In this document: positions 7,231-15,593 of the stretch, one piece after another
Layout of the letters: the number at the start of each line of letters is the position of its first letter
Position numbering within the stretch: position 1 is the stretch's first letter
Assembly: GCF_003072505.1 (NCBI RefSeq)
Contig: NZ_NTGB01000001.1
Span: forward strand, 1,743,193-1,784,444
Reading direction: 5' to 3'
DNA length: 41,252 bases
Origin: Polynucleobacter rarus
GTDB lineage: Bacteria > Pseudomonadota > Gammaproteobacteria > Burkholderiales > Burkholderiaceae
Position numbers and translations under genes: made by a program
The notes under the pieces: model-generated
Databases searched by the model: none
The model's input: the letters and a program-made list of their open reading frames with translations, nothing else
What the model was told of the DNA's origin: nothing

Positions 7231-7539
7231 TTGGTAGTTATTTTTACACCCGAAGCTCAAGAGCAATTGGTTTTACTTTACCAATACATATCAAACGTTG
7301 CCTCACCCGAAATCGCTAGTAATTATGTCAATGCAATAGTTGATTATTGCGAAAGTCTAAAAAATTTTCCAGAAAGAGGCAACAAGCGTGATGATGTTCG
7401 GCCAGGACTGCGAACTACCCACTACAAAAAACGTGCCTTGATAGCTTTTGCAACTGAACTTAATCGTGTATCAATCATTGGTATATTTTATGGTGGTCAA
7501 GATTACGAAACAGATCTCAAGTCTAATTTTGAAGATTAG
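7231..7539 (+). CDS. parE: ParE-type toxin
   Basis: A 102-aa toxin of the RelE/ParE superfamily. The pattern IFTPEAQEQLVLLYQYI, then SPEIASNYVNAIVDYC, then LKNFPERGNKRDDVRPGLR, then VSIIGIFYGGQDYE fits ParE, which in studied cases poisons DNA gyrase; sequence alone does not exclude another target. The length is normal and the gene looks intact. It starts with TTG at 7231, 5 bp after parD, so low-efficiency coupled translation is expected. It ends 65 bp before the second att repeat. Confidence 0.88.
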   Translation: MVVIFTPEAQEQLVLLYQYISNVASPEIASNYVNAIVDYCESLKNFPERGNKRDDVRPGLRTTHYKKRALIAFATELNRVSIIGIFYGGQDYETDLKSNFED

Positions 7540-7604
7540 AAATTTTTCAAAAGTGAATTAGCGCAAACTCATAAACATTCATTCCCCGATTATGGTGAAG
7601 AGCC

Positions 7605-7736
7605 GTGATTTTGTGCAACGATTGTGCAACGTGACTTTATGGTTTAAGTTGGTAATTGCTATTACTATAACCAATGCATTTCATGGTGCCGCGGGTCGGA
7701 CTCGAACCGACACACTTATTAGGCGGGAGATTTTGA
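7605..7736. repeat. Attachment repeat copy 2, overlapping the intact tRNA-Leu
   Basis: The partner of 6517-6648. It includes the 3' 53 nt of the functional tRNA-Leu gene (7684-7736) and 79 bp of flank with the tandem arm-like repeats. The flank resembles the integrase-proximal end of the left island, yet no integrase gene lies next to this copy. The 1088-bp interval therefore looks like an element or tandem copy that has lost its integrase. Confidence 0.9.
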
Positions 7737-7769
7737 GTCTCCTGTGTCTACCAATTTCACCACCGCGGC
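7684..7769 (-). tRNA. tRNA-Leu(CAA)
   Basis: An 86-nt tRNA gene including an encoded CCA. The acceptor arms GCCGCGG / CCGCGGC pair fully, the discriminator is A, the T arm carries GGTTCGAGTCC, and the anticodon stem GGAGA / TCTCC encloses the loop CTCAAAA, giving anticodon CAA. The long variable arm is typical of class II tRNA-Leu. It is the insertion target of the left island, and the intact copy keeps its 3' end because the att core restores it. Confidence 0.95.
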
Positions 7770-7821
7770 ATGAAAGAATGAAATTATGCCACGAAAGTGA
7801 AATAATTTAAAGAACTTCCAC

Positions 7822-7855
7822 TAGGTAATTAGAGATTTGTATCTCCAATTACCTA
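7822..7855 (-). terminator. Stem-loop after qor
   Basis: A 15-bp stem with one mismatch (TAGGTAATTAGAGAT / ATCTCCAATTACCTA) and a TTGT loop, located 29 bp beyond the qor stop. No strong T-tract follows on either strand, so it may be a transcription terminator of low efficiency or an mRNA-stabilising 3' hairpin. Confidence 0.5.
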
Positions 7856-7884
7856 AGTTTCCCTTAGCTAGCAAGGCTGAAGGT

Positions 7885-8871
7885 TTATGGAACTAAAATA
7901 ATTGATCCTGTGGTTTTACGGTCAGCCATATCTTTTTGTGCTTGGCCAGCTTTTTCAAGCGGATAGCGATCAGTAATTTCAATTTTAATTTGACCTGAAA
8001 TTACCCTTTGGAAAAGATCAGCTGCGCCTGACTCTAATAGTTGACGATTGAGAACGTAGGTCGTCAAGGTTGGACGCGTTACTTTCAATGAACCTTTCCC
8101 AGCTAAGATACCAACGTCTAATGGTGGAACAGGGCCTGAAGCATTACCAAATGTCACCATTAAGCCCCTTGGTGATAAACAGTCAAGTGATTTCATAAAA
8201 GTATCTTTACCGATTGAGTCATACACTACCGGCACACCTTTACCACCTGTAATTTCTTTTACACGGGCAACAAAATCTTCCTCTCTGTAAAGAATAGTAT
8301 GGTCACAACCATGCGCTTTTGCAATGACTGCTTTTTCTGGACTACCCACAGTACCAATCACCGTCGCACCAAGTGCTTTTAACCATTGACAAGCGATCGT
8401 TCCAACACCACCAGCGATAGCATGGAAAAGGACAGTATCACCTTTTTGTACTTTAAATGTATCGTTAAGCAGGTATTGCGCTGTTAAACCTTGTAACATC
8501 ATGGCAGCACCTGTCTCGAAACTAATTGCGTCAGGCAACTTTAAAACGATATCAGCTGGCATGATTCTTGCTTGTGCATAAGAGCCAGATGGTCTGCCAG
8601 CATAAGCAACACGATCGCCTACCGCTAAGTGGGTTACACCTGCACCAATTTTTTCTACTACCCCAGCACCCTCTTGACCCATACCACTTGGCATTGGTTG
8701 AGGATATAATCCTTCTCTGAAGTAAATATCAAGATAATTGACGCCGATAGCATGATGCTTTACTAAAATCTCGCCTGGGCCAGGTTCGCCGAGTTCTACA
8801 TCCACGTACTCTAAGACCTCTGGACCGCCTGTCTTAAACATCTTGATTGCTTTAACAGTCATCGTTGACAT
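7885..8871 (-). CDS. qor: Quinone oxidoreductase (zeta-crystallin type)
   Basis: A 328-aa cytosolic medium-chain dehydrogenase/reductase of the NADPH:quinone oxidoreductase group. The N-terminal catalytic domain contains HAIGVNYLDIYFREGLYP and GQEGAGVV; the Rossmann fold starts near residue 145 with the nucleotide-binding HAIAGGVGTIACQWLKALGA. The zinc ligands of alcohol dehydrogenases are absent, as expected for Qor. Family enzymes reduce quinones with NADPH by one electron. The ATG at 8871 has AAAGGAG upstream. It is divergent from yebC and appears monocistronic. Confidence 0.9.
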   Translation of the reverse strand: MSTMTVKAIKMFKTGGPEVLEYVDVELGEPGPGEILVKHHAIGVNYLDIYFREGLYPQPMPSGMGQEGAGVVEKIGAGVTHLAVGDRVAYAGRPSGSYAQARIMPADIVLKLPDAISFETGAAMMLQGLTAQYLLNDTFKVQKGDTVLFHAIAGGVGTIACQWLKALGATVIGTVGSPEKAVIAKAHGCDHTILYREEDFVARVKEITGGKGVPVVYDSIGKDTFMKSLDCLSPRGLMVTFGNASGPVPPLDVGILAGKGSLKVTRPTLTTYVLNRQLLESGAADLFQRVISGQIKIEITDRYPLEKAGQAQKDMADRKTTGSIILVP

Positions 8872-8962
8872 AATTAATCTCCTTTATTTGGGGTTATTAT
8901 TGAAAGTGCCTAAAATTAGAATATTAACTATTCTAAATTGTTTTTATTGAAAGGAAGTTTTT

Positions 8963-9688
8963 ATGGCCGGACATTCCAAATGGGCCAATATTCAACACCG
9001 CAAGGGTCGTCAGGACGAAAAACGCGGAAAAGTATGGACGAAGTTAATTCGTGAAATAACTGTTGCTGCCAAAATGGGTGGCGGAGATATTGCGAATAAT
9101 CCACGACTGCGACTTGCCATCGATAAAGCAAAAGATTCCAATATGCCCAGCGATAACGTTAATCGGGCAATCCAAAAAGGAACTGGCTCACTAGAAGGCG
9201 TGAGTTACGAAGAAATTCGTTATGAAGGCTATGGACCAAGTGGTGTAGCGGTGATCGTTGATAGCTTGACTGACAATAAAATCAGAACTGTTGCTGAAGT
9301 TCGTCATGCCTTTTCTAAAAATGGCGGCAATTTAGGAACCGATGGATGCGTCGGCTATTTATTTAAACATTGTGGAACCATGACTTTTGGTCCGAATGTG
9401 GATGAGAATCAGCTAATGGACGCTGCCCTTGAATTAGGTGCAGATGACGTCATCATCAATGATGATGGCTCCAAAGAGGTATTAACAAGTCCTTGGGAAT
9501 TATCCAACGTCAAAGATCAATTACAAAAGATGGGATTGATACCAGAGTTTTCCGAAGTGACGATGCGCGCTGAAACGGATGTTGAATTATCCGGGGATGT
9601 TGCCAGTAGCATGCAAAAACTGCTTGATGCATTAGAAAACCTAGATGATGTTCAAGACGTCTACTCAAACGCCATCTTAGAAGATTAA
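8963..9688 (+). CDS. yebC: YebC/PmpR family regulatory protein
   Basis: A 241-aa YebC (TACO1) family protein. The hallmark start [17 protein letters not shown] is followed by [16 protein letters not shown], the [15 protein letters not shown] helix ([11 protein letters not shown]) and [14 protein letters not shown]. Family members act as DNA-binding regulators and, as reported more recently, as translation factors for difficult proline motifs. The length is standard. The ATG follows AAGGAAG. It heads a long plus-strand run (yebC to rng), with 45 bp before purD. Confidence 0.95.
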   Translation: MAGHSKWANIQHRKGRQDEKRGKVWTKLIREITVAAKMGGGDIANNPRLRLAIDKAKDSNMPSDNVNRAIQKGTGSLEGVSYEEIRYEGYGPSGVAVIVDSLTDNKIRTVAEVRHAFSKNGGNLGTDGCVGYLFKHCGTMTFGPNVDENQLMDAALELGADDVIINDDGSKEVLTSPWELSNVKDQLQKMGLIPEFSEVTMRAETDVELSGDVASSMQKLLDALENLDDVQDVYSNAILED

Positions 9689-9733
9689 TCCATTCACAAA
9701 ATATATTTAAATCGTTAAATTTAGTAGGCTTAT

Positions 9734-11011
9734 ATGAAAATTTTAGTTGTTGGATCTGGTGGCAGAGAACATGCCCTCGCATGGCATTTAGCTAAATCAG
9801 ATAAAGTGCAGTTAGTTTTTGTAGCGCCTGGTAATGGCGGTACAGAACACCACTCGAAATTACACGGTATTGAAAACCTGCCGATAACTGACTTGAATGC
9901 CTTAGCCGACTTTGCAGAAAAAGAAGAGATAGCGATTACTGTCGTTGGTCCTGAAAAACCTTTGTCAGAGGGGATTGTGGATCTTTTCCGAGCAAGGGGT
10001 TTAAAAATATTTGGCCCGACTAAAAAAGCGGCCCAGCTTGAATCTTCAAAAGATTACGCCAAAGCATTTATGCAACGTCACGGTATTCCGACAGCTGAAT
10101 ATGAAACCTTCTCCGAGGTGAAAGCTGCCCACGAATATATCGATAAAAAAGGTGCGCCAATCGTCATTAAAGCAGATGGTCTTGCCGCTGGTAAAGGTGT
10201 AGTGGTTGCTATGACCCTAGGGGAAGCTCATCAGGCTGTAGATATGATGCTTTCTGACAATAAACTAGGTGATGCAGGAGCTCGAGTCGTGATCGAAGAG
10301 TTTTTGACTGGCGAAGAAGCAAGTTTTATCGTCATGGTTGATGGTAAAAACATTCTTCCTTTAGCTACTAGCCAAGACCATAAGCGCCTTAAAGATCATG
10401 ACCAAGGGCCTAACACAGGTGGCATGGGTGCATACTCACCGGCTCCCGTTGTGACTCCAGCTTTATATGCCAAAACTTTAAGAGAAATCATCAAACCTAC
10501 CGTGGCAGGAATGGCTAAAGATGGTATTCCTTACACAGGATTCTTATATGCTGGCCTCATGATTCATCCCGATGGATCGATTAAAACGCTTGAATTTAAT
10601 TGCCGTATGGGTGATCCAGAAACCCAACCAATTATGGCAAGACTCAAGAGCAACCTCTTGGATGCATTGTTTCATGCAACGGATGGCACCCTTGATCAAG
10701 TAGATTTAGATTGGGACTCAAGAGTTGCACTTGGCGTTGTAATGGCGTCTTATAACTACCCAGACACCCCCAGAGTGGGTGATGAAATCACCAATATTCC
10801 AGAAGAAGATGCTAATCATGTCGTTTTTCACGCAGGTACTACATTAGAAAATGGCGTTTTAAGGACAAGTGGTGGTAGAGTTTTATGTGTGGTTGGTCTT
10901 GATGGCAATGTAAAGGCAGCCCAAACAAGAGCTTACGAGTTTGTAAAGGAAATTCAATTCAATGGTGCGCAATATAGAAATGATATTGGACACTTAGCAA
11001 TTAAAAAATAA
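9734..11011 (+). CDS. purD: Phosphoribosylamine-glycine ligase
   Basis: A 425-aa GAR synthetase. It catalyses the second step of de novo purine synthesis: phosphoribosylamine, glycine and ATP give GAR. The sequence shows the N-terminal GSGGREHALAWHLAKS motif, the ATP-grasp signature VIKADGLAAGKGV (around residues 140-152), NTGGMGAYSPAP, and the metal-binding block LEFNCRMGDPETQP. Length and ends agree with the family. It is 4 bp from hemF and probably co-transcribed with it. Confidence 0.97.
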   Translation: MKILVVGSGGREHALAWHLAKSDKVQLVFVAPGNGGTEHHSKLHGIENLPITDLNALADFAEKEEIAITVVGPEKPLSEGIVDLFRARGLKIFGPTKKAAQLESSKDYAKAFMQRHGIPTAEYETFSEVKAAHEYIDKKGAPIVIKADGLAAGKGVVVAMTLGEAHQAVDMMLSDNKLGDAGARVVIEEFLTGEEASFIVMVDGKNILPLATSQDHKRLKDHDQGPNTGGMGAYSPAPVVTPALYAKTLREIIKPTVAGMAKDGIPYTGFLYAGLMIHPDGSIKTLEFNCRMGDPETQPIMARLKSNLLDALFHATDGTLDQVDLDWDSRVALGVVMASYNYPDTPRVGDEITNIPEEDANHVVFHAGTTLENGVLRTSGGRVLCVVGLDGNVKAAQTRAYEFVKEIQFNGAQYRNDIGHLAIKK

Positions 11012-11015
11012 CATC

Positions 11016-11933
11016 ATGACAATTGAAATCAGTGAATTAAAAAATTATTTTCGGGGACTGCAAGAAAAAATTGCCAAGACCGTTGGGGATTTTGATGGTA
11101 AGCCATTCATTAGTGACGAATGGGTAAAACCTGCCGACAGTCCATTACAAGGTAATGGGCGTTCAATGATTCTTGAAGGCGGTAATGTTCTCGAGCGTGG
11201 GGGCGTCGCCTTTTCTCATGTTAGTGGCAAACAACTACCACCCTCTGCGACAGCAATTCGTCCTGAAATTGCAGGTGGAAGCTTCGAAGCCATGGGTGTT
11301 TCTCTCGTTTTCCATCCTCTAAATCCAATGATACCGACTGTCCACATGAACATTCGGGTATTTTTAGCAAAAAAAGCGGGGGTTGATCCGGTTTGGTGGT
11401 TTGGTGGCGGAATGGATTTAACGCCTTATTATGGCGATGAAGCAGATTGCAGGCATTTTCATCAAACTTGTAAAAACACCCTTGATAAATTTGATCCAAA
11501 GTACTACCCCAAATTTAAAGAGCAATGCGATAAATACTTTTATCTACCTCACCGCGCAGAGCCTAGAGGGATTGGTGGCGTGTTTTTCGATGACTTTACG
11601 GAACTTGGTTTCGAGAAAAGTTTTGAAATGACCCAGGCCATTGGTAACTCTCTGCTAGATGCTTATTTACCGATTGCCAAAAAACACTATCAAGATCCCT
11701 ACAGTCCAGAACAAAAGGAGTTTCAGGAATATCGGCGTGGTCGATATACTGAATTCAATCTTGTATTTGACCGAGGAACGCATTTCGGTCTGCAATCAGG
11801 CGGACGGACGGAGTCGATTTTGATGTCACTGCCGCCCATCGCTCGGTGGCAGTATCAGCGCCCAATTCCACCTAATTCACCAGAAGATCGTTTAATGAAT
11901 TACTTTTTGAAACCTAGAGACTGGCTGGCATGA
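11016..11933 (+). CDS. hemF: Oxygen-dependent coproporphyrinogen III oxidase
   Basis: A 305-aa HemF. It converts coproporphyrinogen III to protoporphyrinogen IX with O2 in heme synthesis. The family blocks are all present: ILEGGNVLERGGV, PMIPTVHMNIRVF, WWFGGGMDLTPYYGDEAD, RGIGGVFFDDF and GRYTEFNLVFDRGTHFGL. It acts in the cytosol as a dimer. Its stop overlaps the nadD start (ATGA at 11930-11933), so the two are translationally coupled. Presence of HemF indicates an aerobic lifestyle. Confidence 0.97.
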   Translation: MTIEISELKNYFRGLQEKIAKTVGDFDGKPFISDEWVKPADSPLQGNGRSMILEGGNVLERGGVAFSHVSGKQLPPSATAIRPEIAGGSFEAMGVSLVFHPLNPMIPTVHMNIRVFLAKKAGVDPVWWFGGGMDLTPYYGDEADCRHFHQTCKNTLDKFDPKYYPKFKEQCDKYFYLPHRAEPRGIGGVFFDDFTELGFEKSFEMTQAIGNSLLDAYLPIAKKHYQDPYSPEQKEFQEYRRGRYTEFNLVFDRGTHFGLQSGGRTESILMSLPPIARWQYQRPIPPNSPEDRLMNYFLKPRDWLA

Positions 11934-12640
11934 TCGGAATTCTAGGGGGAACTTTTGATCCGCCTCATTGGGGGCATATTCGGCTCGCTAAAAACTTTAT
12001 TGATGCACTTGGACTTACCCAGTTAATTTGGCTTCCAGCGGGTCAACCGTGGCAAAAAAGTAGTTTAATTACTCCTGCGGAACTTCGCTTTCAGATGACT
12101 GACGCCGCCGCAATGGATTTAAAAGCGCTTTATGGTGCATCTCCTTGTCCAGCAGAAATTTCAGTTAGCCGGCTTGAATTAGACCGAGTCGGTCCTAGTT
12201 ACACAATTGATACAGCGCGGGAACTTCGTGATATATATGGTAAAGACCAAGCCATTGTTTGGCTCATGGGAGCAGATTCTTATCAAAATTTACCCTCTTG
12301 GAATGATTGGCAAAAGTTGCCAGATTTTCTCCATCTAGCAGTTGCAAGTCGAAGGATCTCACCTAGTAAAGGTCAGGCCTACCTTGACCCTCAGCATCCT
12401 GAAACCCTAGATGAGATTATCGCAATTTTTGATCAACGGATGACGCATGATGTGCGTGATCTCAAGGAAAAACCCTTTGGCAAAATATTTTTTGATGAAA
12501 GTTTTCATGTTGATTTATCATCAACTCAATTAAGAGAACAACTTCATCGTGACCGGACGAAGGAAAATTTAATGAGCGCCCTTTCTCCAAATGTCCTAGA
12601 ATGCATCTTCGCTCAAAATATTTACGCAAGCTTTAACTAA
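11930..12640 (+). CDS. nadD: Nicotinate-nucleotide adenylyltransferase
   Basis: A 236-aa NadD, which adenylates nicotinate mononucleotide in NAD synthesis. The nucleotidyltransferase motif GGTFDPPHWGHIRLA contains the HxGH signature, and the second motif is LSSTQLREQL (the ISSTxxR equivalent). WLMGADSYQNLPSWNDW is also typical of the family. The gene overlaps hemF by 4 bp and is followed 19 bp later by rsfS, an arrangement (nadD-rsfS-rlmH) common in proteobacteria. Confidence 0.96.
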   Translation: MIGILGGTFDPPHWGHIRLAKNFIDALGLTQLIWLPAGQPWQKSSLITPAELRFQMTDAAAMDLKALYGASPCPAEISVSRLELDRVGPSYTIDTARELRDIYGKDQAIVWLMGADSYQNLPSWNDWQKLPDFLHLAVASRRISPSKGQAYLDPQHPETLDEIIAIFDQRMTHDVRDLKEKPFGKIFFDESFHVDLSSTQLREQLHRDRTKENLMSALSPNVLECIFAQNIYASFN

Positions 12641-12659
12641 AAAAGGATCAACCTTTAGT

Positions 12660-13055
12660 ATGGATTTAAGAAAACTACAAAGAACTGTAATCGACGCACT
12701 AGAGGAGGTAAAAGCTTCAGATATTCGTGTTTTTGACACTACCAAACTCACTAACTTGTTTGATCGAGTCGTGATTGCAACTGGTAATAGCAACCGTCAA
12801 ACTAGGGCTTTAGCCTTTTCTGTTAGTACTGCGGTAAAAGAAAAAGGTGGTGAAGTCATCTCGATAGAAGGCCTAGAAACAGGCGAGTGGGTACTCGTCG
12901 ATTGTGGTGATGTCGTAGTCCATATTTTACTTCCTGCTATCCGAGTGTATTACCAATTGGAAGGGATGTGGGGTGGTAAACCAGTTCGTGTAAAACTTAA
13001 CAAGCAATCCGGCCCGACCAGTGGTCCAATGGATTTTGACGACGACGAGGACTAA
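12660..13055 (+). CDS. rsfS: Ribosomal silencing factor RsfS
   Basis: A 131-aa RsfS (Iojap / DUF143) protein. It binds ribosomal protein L14 on the 50S subunit and blocks subunit joining in starvation. Recognisable blocks: ALEEVKASDIRVFDTTKLT, FDRVVIATGNSNRQTRALA, and GEWVLVDCGDVVVHILL. An acidic tail (DFDDDED) closes the protein. Its TAA is followed immediately by the TTG start of rlmH. Confidence 0.95.
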   Translation: MDLRKLQRTVIDALEEVKASDIRVFDTTKLTNLFDRVVIATGNSNRQTRALAFSVSTAVKEKGGEVISIEGLETGEWVLVDCGDVVVHILLPAIRVYYQLEGMWGGKPVRVKLNKQSGPTSGPMDFDDDED

Positions 13056-13499
13056 TTGAAGCTGCAGATTATTGCAGTTGGACATAAAATGCCTAGTTGG
13101 GTAGAGACCTCTGCTAATGACTACATTAAAAGAATGCCGAAAGACTTCCCCATTGAAGTCAAAGAATTAAAACCTGATCTCTCTCCGATCAAAGAAGGCC
13201 TTAAGATTCTTGAGGCTTTACCAAAAAATGCCACGATTGTCGCGATGGATGAAAGAGGTCGCGACATAACAACAATGCAGCTTACCCAATTGATGCAGGA
13301 TTGGCGTCAGGAGGGGAAAGATGTTGTTTTTTTAATCGGTGGAGCAGACGGACTCTCGCAAGAAGTGAAACAAAAATCCACGAGTTCAATCCGCCTTTCT
13401 AGTATGACCTTACCGCATGCCATGGCACGGCTGATCTTGATTGAACAGTTATATCGTGCTTATACTATATTGCAAGGACACCCCTATCATCGTGAATAA
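13056..13499 (+). CDS. rlmH: 23S rRNA pseudouridine-1915 N3-methyltransferase
   Basis: A 147-aa SPOUT methyltransferase that modifies pseudouridine 1915 of helix 69 in 23S rRNA using SAM. Key blocks: IIAVGHKMPSW at the start, VAMDERGRD, the knot motif FLIGGADGLSQEV, and LPHAMARLILIEQLYRA with the C-terminal GHPYHRE. The start is TTG, directly after the rsfS stop, which implies coupling and reduced initiation. The downstream maf start overlaps its last codons. Confidence 0.95.
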   Translation: MKLQIIAVGHKMPSWVETSANDYIKRMPKDFPIEVKELKPDLSPIKEGLKILEALPKNATIVAMDERGRDITTMQLTQLMQDWRQEGKDVVFLIGGADGLSQEVKQKSTSSIRLSSMTLPHAMARLILIEQLYRAYTILQGHPYHRE

Positions 13500-14139
13500 A
13501 ATGTACCTAGCCTCTCAAAGTCCCAGACGCGCTCAAATTCTTCAAGATTTGGGAGTCCAATTCGAAATCCTCTATCCAGATGCGAATGAAGATACAGAGT
13601 CTTTAGAAGAAGTCCAGCCCGACGAAATGGGCATCGATTATGTAAAAAGAGTTACGCTTGCTAAGTTAGACGCCTCAGTGAGACGACTATCCCAACGTAC
13701 AGAGGTTTCTTGGAAGCCGATCTTATGTGCTGATACGACAGTTTGTATGCGTGACCAGCAAACATCCTTACTCAATGTCAGAGATTTGATTCTTGGTAAA
13801 CCTAAAGATGAGCAGCATGCTTTAGAAATATTAACCCTTTTAAATGGTAAGTTCCATTGGGTTCACACGGCTATAGCAATCCAGACAGACCCTCAAAGCA
13901 TGCCCGTCATCAAGGTCTCTTCTACCCAAGTACATTTTGCTAATAATTCTCTTGAGCGTCTAGAGTCTTATGTTAAAACCAATGAGCCCATGGGTAAAGC
14001 TGGCGCCTACGGCATACAAGGACTAGGCAGTGCTTTAATTGACCGCATTGATGGAAGTTACAGTGGAGTCATGGGATTGCCGATCCATGAAACAACACAA
14101 CTACTTGACTATGCGCAAATACCATTTATTCTTAGATAA
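13492..14139 (+). CDS. maf: Maf family nucleotide pyrophosphatase
   Basis: A 215-aa Maf/YhdE family protein. It hydrolyses non-canonical or modified nucleoside triphosphates to monophosphates. Motifs: YLASQSPRRAQIL, LCADTTVC, GKPKDEQHALEIL and GKAGAYGIQGLG. I choose GTG at 13492 because it gives MNKMYLAS, similar to known family starts, with AAGGA upstream; ATG at 13501 is the alternative. A longer frame from 13441 lies wholly inside rlmH. Its TAA shares one base with the rng ATG. Confidence 0.92.
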   Translation: MNKMYLASQSPRRAQILQDLGVQFEILYPDANEDTESLEEVQPDEMGIDYVKRVTLAKLDASVRRLSQRTEVSWKPILCADTTVCMRDQQTSLLNVRDLILGKPKDEQHALEILTLLNGKFHWVHTAIAIQTDPQSMPVIKVSSTQVHFANNSLERLESYVKTNEPMGKAGAYGIQGLGSALIDRIDGSYSGVMGLPIHETTQLLDYAQIPFILR

Positions 14140-15587
14140 TGAGCGAAGAAATATTAATCAACTTTACCCCTCAAGAAACTCGAGTTGCCCTGATTAGTCA
14201 GGGCGAGGTGCAGGAGCTCTTGATCGAGCGCGCCCAAAATCGAGGGTACGTGGGAAATATTTACCTAGGTAAAGTAGTACGTGTTTTACCAGGGATGCAA
14301 TCTGCATTTATTGATATTGGTCTAGATAAATCTGCGTTTATTCATATCGCTGATATTCATGGGAACCATGAACAGCCCATTGAAAAAGTCGTTTTTGATG
14401 GTCAGACAATCTTAGTTCAGGTCTTGAAAGACCCTTTAGGGACCAAAGGTGCACGGTTAACAACGAACATTAGTATCGCTGGAAGAAACTTAGTGTATTT
14501 GCCAAATGATGAAAAAGATGGGCAAATCGGTATTTCACAAAAAATCACTGAGGAAGAGAATCGTGAAACTCTCAAAAATCGTGTCAAAACGATATTGCCT
14601 GGCAGCTTCAAAGGCAGTGTTATTGTTCGCACGAGTGCAGAAGAAGCTAGTGATGAAGATCTGAGGGAAGATTTAAATTACCTGGTCCGGAGTTGGGAAA
14701 AAATTCACAGTAATACACTTCGTTTACCAGTCACCTCTATGGTCTATCAAGAGTTAACGCTGATAGAACGAGTCATGCGCGATATTGCCGAAGAAAAAAC
14801 AACGCAAATTCGTATAGATTCCGCTGAGAATTTTAAAAAATTACGAGAATTTACAAATACATTTATACCAAACATCGTTGATAAAATTGTTCTATATCGT
14901 GGTGAACGCCCCTTGTTTGATTTGTTTGACGTAGAAAACGAAATCAACTTAGCACTCAATCGCAGAGTCAATCTCAAATCCGGTGGATATTTGATGATTG
15001 ATCAAACAGAATCGATGACAACAATTGATGTGAATACTGGAAGCTACATTGGTGCAAAAACATTTGTTGATACGATCTATAAAACAAATTTAGAGGCGGC
15101 AAAGGCGATCGCTAGGCAGTTACGTCTTCGTAATTTAGGTGGCATCATCATCGTTGATTTTATCGATATGCATATCGAAGAACATCAAACATTAGTTCTG
15201 AACGAATTAAAGAAAAACTTAGAACTAGACCGCGTTAAAACTTCGGTCAGCTCTTTTTCTTCACTCGGTTTAGTCGAAATGACCCGTAAAAGAACCAGAG
15301 AATCATTAGCCCACCAACTCTGCCAACCTTGTCCAATTTGCAGCGGAAAAGGTGAAGTCAAAACACCACAAACTATTTGTTACGAAATCTTAAGGGAAAT
15401 CATTCGGGAACATCGACAATTTAATCCCAAACAATTTCGGATTGTGGCATCCCCAGATGTAATTGATACCTTCCTAGAAGAACAAAGCCAATACTTAGCG
15501 GAGCTATGTGAGTTTGTGGGCAAGCCTATTTTACTCTTAGCTGAAGGAAGTTTTTCTCAAGAAAAATACGATATTGTCCTTAGCTAA
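14139..15587 (+). CDS. rng: Ribonuclease G
   Basis: A 482-aa RNase E/G family endoribonuclease, short like RNase G and without the long scaffold tail of RNase E. It processes 16S rRNA 5' ends and decays mRNAs. The N-terminal S1 domain (GNIYLGKVVRVLPGMQSAFI) is followed by PLGTKGARLTT, the DNase I-like catalytic region with TIDVNTGSYIG and GGIIIVDFIDM, and the Zn-link CPICSGKGEV. It is the last gene of the plus-strand run and converges on msbA with 6 bp between the stops. Confidence 0.95.
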   Translation: MSEEILINFTPQETRVALISQGEVQELLIERAQNRGYVGNIYLGKVVRVLPGMQSAFIDIGLDKSAFIHIADIHGNHEQPIEKVVFDGQTILVQVLKDPLGTKGARLTTNISIAGRNLVYLPNDEKDGQIGISQKITEEENRETLKNRVKTILPGSFKGSVIVRTSAEEASDEDLREDLNYLVRSWEKIHSNTLRLPVTSMVYQELTLIERVMRDIAEEKTTQIRIDSAENFKKLREFTNTFIPNIVDKIVLYRGERPLFDLFDVENEINLALNRRVNLKSGGYLMIDQTESMTTIDVNTGSYIGAKTFVDTIYKTNLEAAKAIARQLRLRNLGGIIIVDFIDMHIEEHQTLVLNELKKNLELDRVKTSVSSFSSLGLVEMTRKRTRESLAHQLCQPCPICSGKGEVKTPQTICYEILREIIREHRQFNPKQFRIVASPDVIDTFLEEQSQYLAELCEFVGKPILLLAEGSFSQEKYDIVLS

Positions 15588-15593
15588 AACTAG

